A stretch of 48,524 bases of DNA from assembly GCA_903924985.1 (NCBI GenBank), contig CAIYDT010000060.1:1-48524 (forward strand), given 5' to 3'. Under the pieces are notes generated by a model. The model ran no database searches, had not been told where the DNA came from, and worked only from the letters and a program-made list of their open reading frames with translations. The translations under genes were made by a program, and so were the position numbers. This document shows, in pieces, positions 44,009 through 48,524 of the stretch (within the stretch, counting starts at the first letter, position 1; each line of letters begins with the position of its first letter). This stretch comes from an uncultured Acetobacteraceae bacterium (lineage in GTDB: Bacteria > Pseudomonadota > Alphaproteobacteria > Acetobacterales > Acetobacteraceae).

Positions 44009-45715
44009 TTGGCAGACTACGATCTGGTCATCCGCGGCGGCACCGTCATCGACGGTACTGGCCGTTCGTCCGTCGAGGCCGATGTTGCCCTGACCGGCAA
44101 CCGAATCGCCGCGATCGGCAAAGTCACCGGCTCCGGCGCGGAAGAAATCGATGCCAAGGGCAAGCTGGTGACTCCCGGCTTCGTCGATATCCACACCCAT
44201 TACGACGCGCAGGCGGTGTGGGACGATCACCTCGCGCCGTCGTCCTGGCATGGTGTCACCACGGCGGTCATGGGCAATTGCGGTGTCGGTTTTGCTCCCT
44301 GCAAGCCCGCCGACCGGCAGAAGCTGGTCGAACTCATGGAGGGTGTGGAGGACATCCCCGGCGCGGTGATGAACGAAGGCCTGAAATGGGAGTGGGAGTC
44401 CTTCGGCGAATATTTGAATGCGCTGGAACGCAAGAGCCGCGACATCGACATCTGCGCCCTGCTGCCGCACGCCGCCGTGCGGGTCTACGTGATGGGTGAA
44501 CGCGCGCTGCAACTGGAAAATGCCAACCAGGCCGATATCGCGCAAATGCGGGAGATCGCGCGCGACGCGATGAAAGCCGGCGCGTTCGGCTTCTCTACCT
44601 CCCGTTCGCTGTCGCATAAGACGCTCAAGGGCGACCCCACCCCGACCCTGCGGGTGCAGGAAGAAGAGCTGCGCGGCCTCGCGCTTGGGATGAAGGACGC
44701 CGGCTCCGGCATGCTGGAGATGGTGTCGGAATGGGCACCCGATCATAACGCTGAATTCGCCATGCTGCGCCGCGTCGTCGAGGCCTGCGGCCGCCCGGCG
44801 GTGTTCACCCTCACCCAGCGCCACGCACGGCCCGAAGTCTGGCGCGATATGCTCGCCAATGCTGACAAGGCGATTGCCGACGGGTTGTCCATCCGCCCCG
44901 TGTTCGGCCCGCGCGCGGTGGGCGTGCTGCTGGGATTGTCCGGCAGCCAGAACCCGTTCTCCGGCTGCCCGAGCTACAAGGCGATCGCCGATCTGCCGCT
45001 GGCGGAGCGAGTGCGCCAGATGCGCGATCCCGCCGTCAGAGCCGCGATTTTGAGCGAGGATCCGAAGAAGGAGAGCACCTTCCCGCTCATGCACCGGCTG
45101 TCCTATGCCTTCATGTTCCGCTTCGGCAATCCGCCGAACTACGAACCGAAGATGGAAGACAGCCTCGAAGCCATCGCCGCACGGGAGGGCCGCACCCCGC
45201 CGGAAGTCGCCTACGATGTGCTGCTGGAAAGCGATGGCACCGACTTCATCTATACGACCTTGTCCAGCTACGCGTACGGCGACCTGTCGATGGCCGAGAC
45301 GCTGCTGAAGACCCCCAATGCCATCATGGGCCTGGGCGACGGCGGCGCGCACGTGGCATTCATCTTGGATGCCGGTTACCAGACCTGGCTGCTGACCCAT
45401 TGGGGCCGCGAGCGCGGGATGTTCAAGACGGAAGAGTTGATCCGTCGCCTGACGTCGGACACCGCCGGCGCGGCCGGGCTGCACGACCGCGGCGTGTTGG
45501 CGATCGGCAAGAAAGCCGATGTGAACGTGATCGACTGGGACCGTCTCGGCGCCGACAAGCCCTATGTCGCGCACGATCTGCCGGCCGGCGGCAAGCGGCT
45601 GTTGCAGAAGGTGTACGGGTATGAGGCGACCATCGTCTCCGGCCAGGTGACCTTCCGGGAGGGCGTGCCGACCGGCGTGCTGCCGGGTCGGCTGGTGCGC
45701 GGGCCGCAGGCCTAG
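44009..45715 (+). CDS. Amidohydrolase, N-acyl-D-amino-acid deacylase type
   Basis: 568-residue metal-dependent hydrolase. N-terminal beta-sandwich (DLVIRGGTVIDGTG), the metal HxH in PGFVDIHTHYDAQ, the Cys ligand in GNCGVGF typical of D-aminoacylases, later Asp/His sites (GLGDGGAHV) and a C-terminal return to the sandwich (GKKADVNVIDWD). Expected to split N-acyl groups from D-amino acids or similar amides. The start is TTG at 44009, set by AGGAGA eight bases before. DUF2442 gene follows after one base. Confidence 0.88.
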   Translation: MADYDLVIRGGTVIDGTGRSSVEADVALTGNRIAAIGKVTGSGAEEIDAKGKLVTPGFVDIHTHYDAQAVWDDHLAPSSWHGVTTAVMGNCGVGFAPCKPADRQKLVELMEGVEDIPGAVMNEGLKWEWESFGEYLNALERKSRDIDICALLPHAAVRVYVMGERALQLENANQADIAQMREIARDAMKAGAFGFSTSRSLSHKTLKGDPTPTLRVQEEELRGLALGMKDAGSGMLEMVSEWAPDHNAEFAMLRRVVEACGRPAVFTLTQRHARPEVWRDMLANADKAIADGLSIRPVFGPRAVGVLLGLSGSQNPFSGCPSYKAIADLPLAERVRQMRDPAVRAAILSEDPKKESTFPLMHRLSYAFMFRFGNPPNYEPKMEDSLEAIAAREGRTPPEVAYDVLLESDGTDFIYTTLSSYAYGDLSMAETLLKTPNAIMGLGDGGAHVAFILDAGYQTWLLTHWGRERGMFKTEELIRRLTSDTAGAAGLHDRGVLAIGKKADVNVIDWDRLGADKPYVAHDLPAGGKRLLQKVYGYEATIVSGQVTFREGVPTGVLPGRLVRGPQA

Positions 45716-45716
45716 T

Positions 45717-45998
45717 TTGGCGGTGGTCCGGCTGTACGACATCGCCGCGGCGGTCGCGCATCCGGATCATACGGTGGAGATTACCTGGACCGACGGGGTG
45801 CGCGGCACGGTCGATTTCCTGCCGGTGATCGACCGCGGTGGCTGGTTCACGCCGCTGCGGGACGGGGATTACTTTGTCGCGACCATGGTGGTGTTGCCGG
45901 ACGGCGCGGGTCTGACCTGGCCGGAGGAGGTGGACTATTCGGCGGATTTTCTGCGGCGGGAGGCGTTTCCGTTCGGGGCCCCGGTTCGGGAAGGGTGA
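45717..45998 (+). CDS. DUF2442 domain protein
   Basis: 93-residue protein with the DUF2442 fold: LYDIAAAVAHPDHTVEITW, DGVRGTVDFLPVI, then the PLRDGDYF and LTWPEEVDYSADFL blocks. Such small proteins are often found with toxin-antitoxin partners of the DUF4160 type, but none is here. It starts with TTG at 45717 or GTG at 45723, right behind the amidohydrolase stop, so expression is by coupling. Confidence 0.75.
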   Translation: MAVVRLYDIAAAVAHPDHTVEITWTDGVRGTVDFLPVIDRGGWFTPLRDGDYFVATMVVLPDGAGLTWPEEVDYSADFLRREAFPFGAPVREG

Positions 45999-46014
45999 CG
46001 CCCCGGGCGGCGGT

Positions 46015-46485
46015 TCAGAACTCCTTGCCGATGAGGCGATCGACCGAGAACTTGCCGCCGCCGCGAAAGAAAATGGCGAGGCACAGGAGCCACCAAAGCA
46101 GCGCGTATTCGTAGCCGCGGCTGGTCCAGAAGTAACCGTACTGCCACTGGAACACGGTGATGACCACCGTCATTTCGATCCAGATCGTCAACGCGGCGAG
46201 CCGCGTGAACAGGCCGATCGCGAGACAGGCGGCGCCCACGGACTCGACAAAGATCGTAAGCAAGGCGAGTCCTGCCGGCATGGGAAGCCCAGCTTTGTCG
46301 ATTCCGGCGGCAAGACGATCGGCGGAATGCAACAGCAGTTTCTGAACCCCATGCGGCAACAACACCGCACCGGTACTGAGACGCATGAAGGCATAGGCAT
46401 AGGGCGCCAGGCTTCGGTAGAATTTCGCCATCCCAGGAAAATACAGGCGCTGCGCGTCGATCAGCGTCTCGGTTTCGGGTTCCAT
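46015..46485 (-). CDS. DoxX-family membrane protein
   Basis: 156-residue inner-membrane protein with four predicted helices: YAYAFMRLSTGAVLLPHG, GLALLTIFVESVGAACLAIG, LAALTIWIEMTVVITVFQ and ALLWWLLCLAIFF, followed by GGGKFSVDRLIGKEF, a common DoxX ending. The family includes quinol oxidase subunit DoxD relatives and redox-linked proteins; function is not established. Stands alone, convergent with the DUF2442 gene (16 bases apart). Confidence 0.85.
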   Translation of the reverse strand: MEPETETLIDAQRLYFPGMAKFYRSLAPYAYAFMRLSTGAVLLPHGVQKLLLHSADRLAAGIDKAGLPMPAGLALLTIFVESVGAACLAIGLFTRLAALTIWIEMTVVITVFQWQYGYFWTSRGYEYALLWWLLCLAIFFRGGGKFSVDRLIGKEF

Positions 46486-46626
46486 TCTCTGGTTGCCTCT
46501 GTGGGTGATTGCGCCGGGGAAGCGCCTTATCCCGGATAGGCCGATAAGCGGTTTCGGCGCCCATCACAAGGGAAGCCTAAACCCCGGCTCCTGTGTCCCG
46601 CAACAGTCTGGCAAGTGTCTTGAACC

Positions 46627-46652
46627 AAGAAAGGCTGGCCTTAAGCCAGCCC
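46627..46652 (-). terminator. Terminator of the atp operon
   Basis: On the minus strand GGCTGGC-TTAAG-GCCAGCC (46651-46633) is followed by TTTCTT. It lies 28 bases after the atpC stop, as expected for the end of the ATP synthase operon. Confidence 0.75.
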
Positions 46653-46679
46653 TTCGATAACAAACGCTGGCCAACAAGC

Positions 46680-47080
46680 CTACGCCGCCGCTTCTACCAT
46701 GGCCCGCGCCGACTGGATCGCATCCAGCGCCGTGTCCTCGGCCTCGGTACCTTCCTTGGCCGCGGCGTCGTAGCCGGCTTCGGCGGCAGCAAGCCGCTTC
46801 TCGCCCTCGGCCTTCGACACATCGGCCAGCGGCAACACTTCCGTCGCCAGCACGGTGCAGCGCTCGCCGGTCACCTCCGCGAAGCCGCCGGAAACGAACA
46901 TCTGATCCGTCACCCGATCGCCCTCGTACAAATCGATGGTGCCGCCGCGCAGCGTCACGATCATGGGCGAGTGACCTTCCAGCACGCCCATGTCGCCTTC
47001 AGCCGCCGGAATCACCACCATGTCCACGGAGCGGGACAGCAGCAGCTTCTCCGGGCTGACAATTTCCAGCGAGACAGCCA

Positions 47081-47081
<1 letters not shown>
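46680..47081 (-). CDS. atpC: ATP synthase epsilon subunit
   Basis: 133-residue F1 epsilon subunit, linking the rotor to catalytic beta and inhibiting ATP hydrolysis. N-terminal beta-sandwich: LEIVSPEKLLLSRSVDMVVI, AAEGDMGVLEGHSPMIVTLR, FVSGGFAEV. The C-terminal helical part is Ala/Glu-rich. Its ATG shares one base with the atpD stop (TAATG). Final gene of the operon, followed by a terminator. Confidence 0.95.
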
Positions 47082-48523
<1,442 letters not shown>

Positions 48524-48524
48524 A

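Overview
The window (about 48.5 kb) is high-GC, densely coding bacterial chromosome. Gene content and order point to an alphaproteobacterium, most likely Rhodospirillales/Acetobacteraceae: fabI-aroC beside pdxH, an HDAC-like gene next to xseB and tlyA, divergent aspS and rnd, a DUF1849/EipB periplasmic protein, a CtrA-type box, and atpD-atpC at the right edge. This assignment is by inspection; the genus was not determined. No rRNA, tRNA or CRISPR array was seen.

Layout. (1) 0.4-4.2 kb: an AMI1-like amidase, a GNAT acetyltransferase and an AmpG-like MFS permease, converging on an SDR. (2) 4.3-6.9 kb: a decayed upp fragment, then a minus-strand unit of a universal stress protein and an APH/P-loop kinase fusion, next to pdxH. 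(3) 7.6-13.9 kb: core genes (fabI, aroC, tlyA, xseB, an HDAC-like amidohydrolase, a TusA-like protein), a remnant of an IS21-like element, a tiny conserved-looking ORF behind a strong CtrA box, and a 37-bp perfect inverted repeat. (4) 14.0-15.9 kb: a lower-GC islet with a serine recombinase and two unassigned genes, one with a PD-(D/E)XK-like pattern. (5) 16-21 kb: a ROK sugar kinase, a dinB tail remnant, eipB, aspS and rnd. (6) 21.3-32.6 kb: catabolic or accessory metabolism: SDR, acyl-CoA ligase, GMC oxidoreductase, cupin, flavoprotein, EthD, AhpD-like, TauD-type dioxygenase, a 537-residue protein of unknown family, and an NHL-repeat protein. (7) 32.7-37.6 kb: an ABC importer with two tandem paralogous binding proteins, a double-length permease and an ATPase. 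(8) 37.6-46.5 kb: an unusual pyruvate-kinase-like protein, a PhyH-type dioxygenase, mutL-pgi, a D-aminoacylase-type amidohydrolase, a DUF2442 protein and a DoxX protein. (9) 46.7-48.5 kb: atpC and atpD.

How the parts fit. Regions 6 and 7 look like an uptake-plus-oxidation module for an unidentified organic compound: periplasmic capture by two related binding proteins, ABC import, CoA activation or oxidation by flavin and iron/2-oxoglutarate enzymes, and small accessory enzymes (EthD, AhpD-like). The substrate cannot be read from the sequence. Spaces between genes hold several gene fossils (upp, istA, dinB, a VOC-type C-terminus) and dispersed palindromic repeats. One repeat appears to supply the start codon of the second binding protein.

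The candidates most worth follow-up are the 14-15.9 kb islet, the 537-residue unknown with its neighbours, the repeat-derived start of the second binding protein, the CtrA-box small ORF, and the FNR-like site beside the pyruvate-kinase-like gene.
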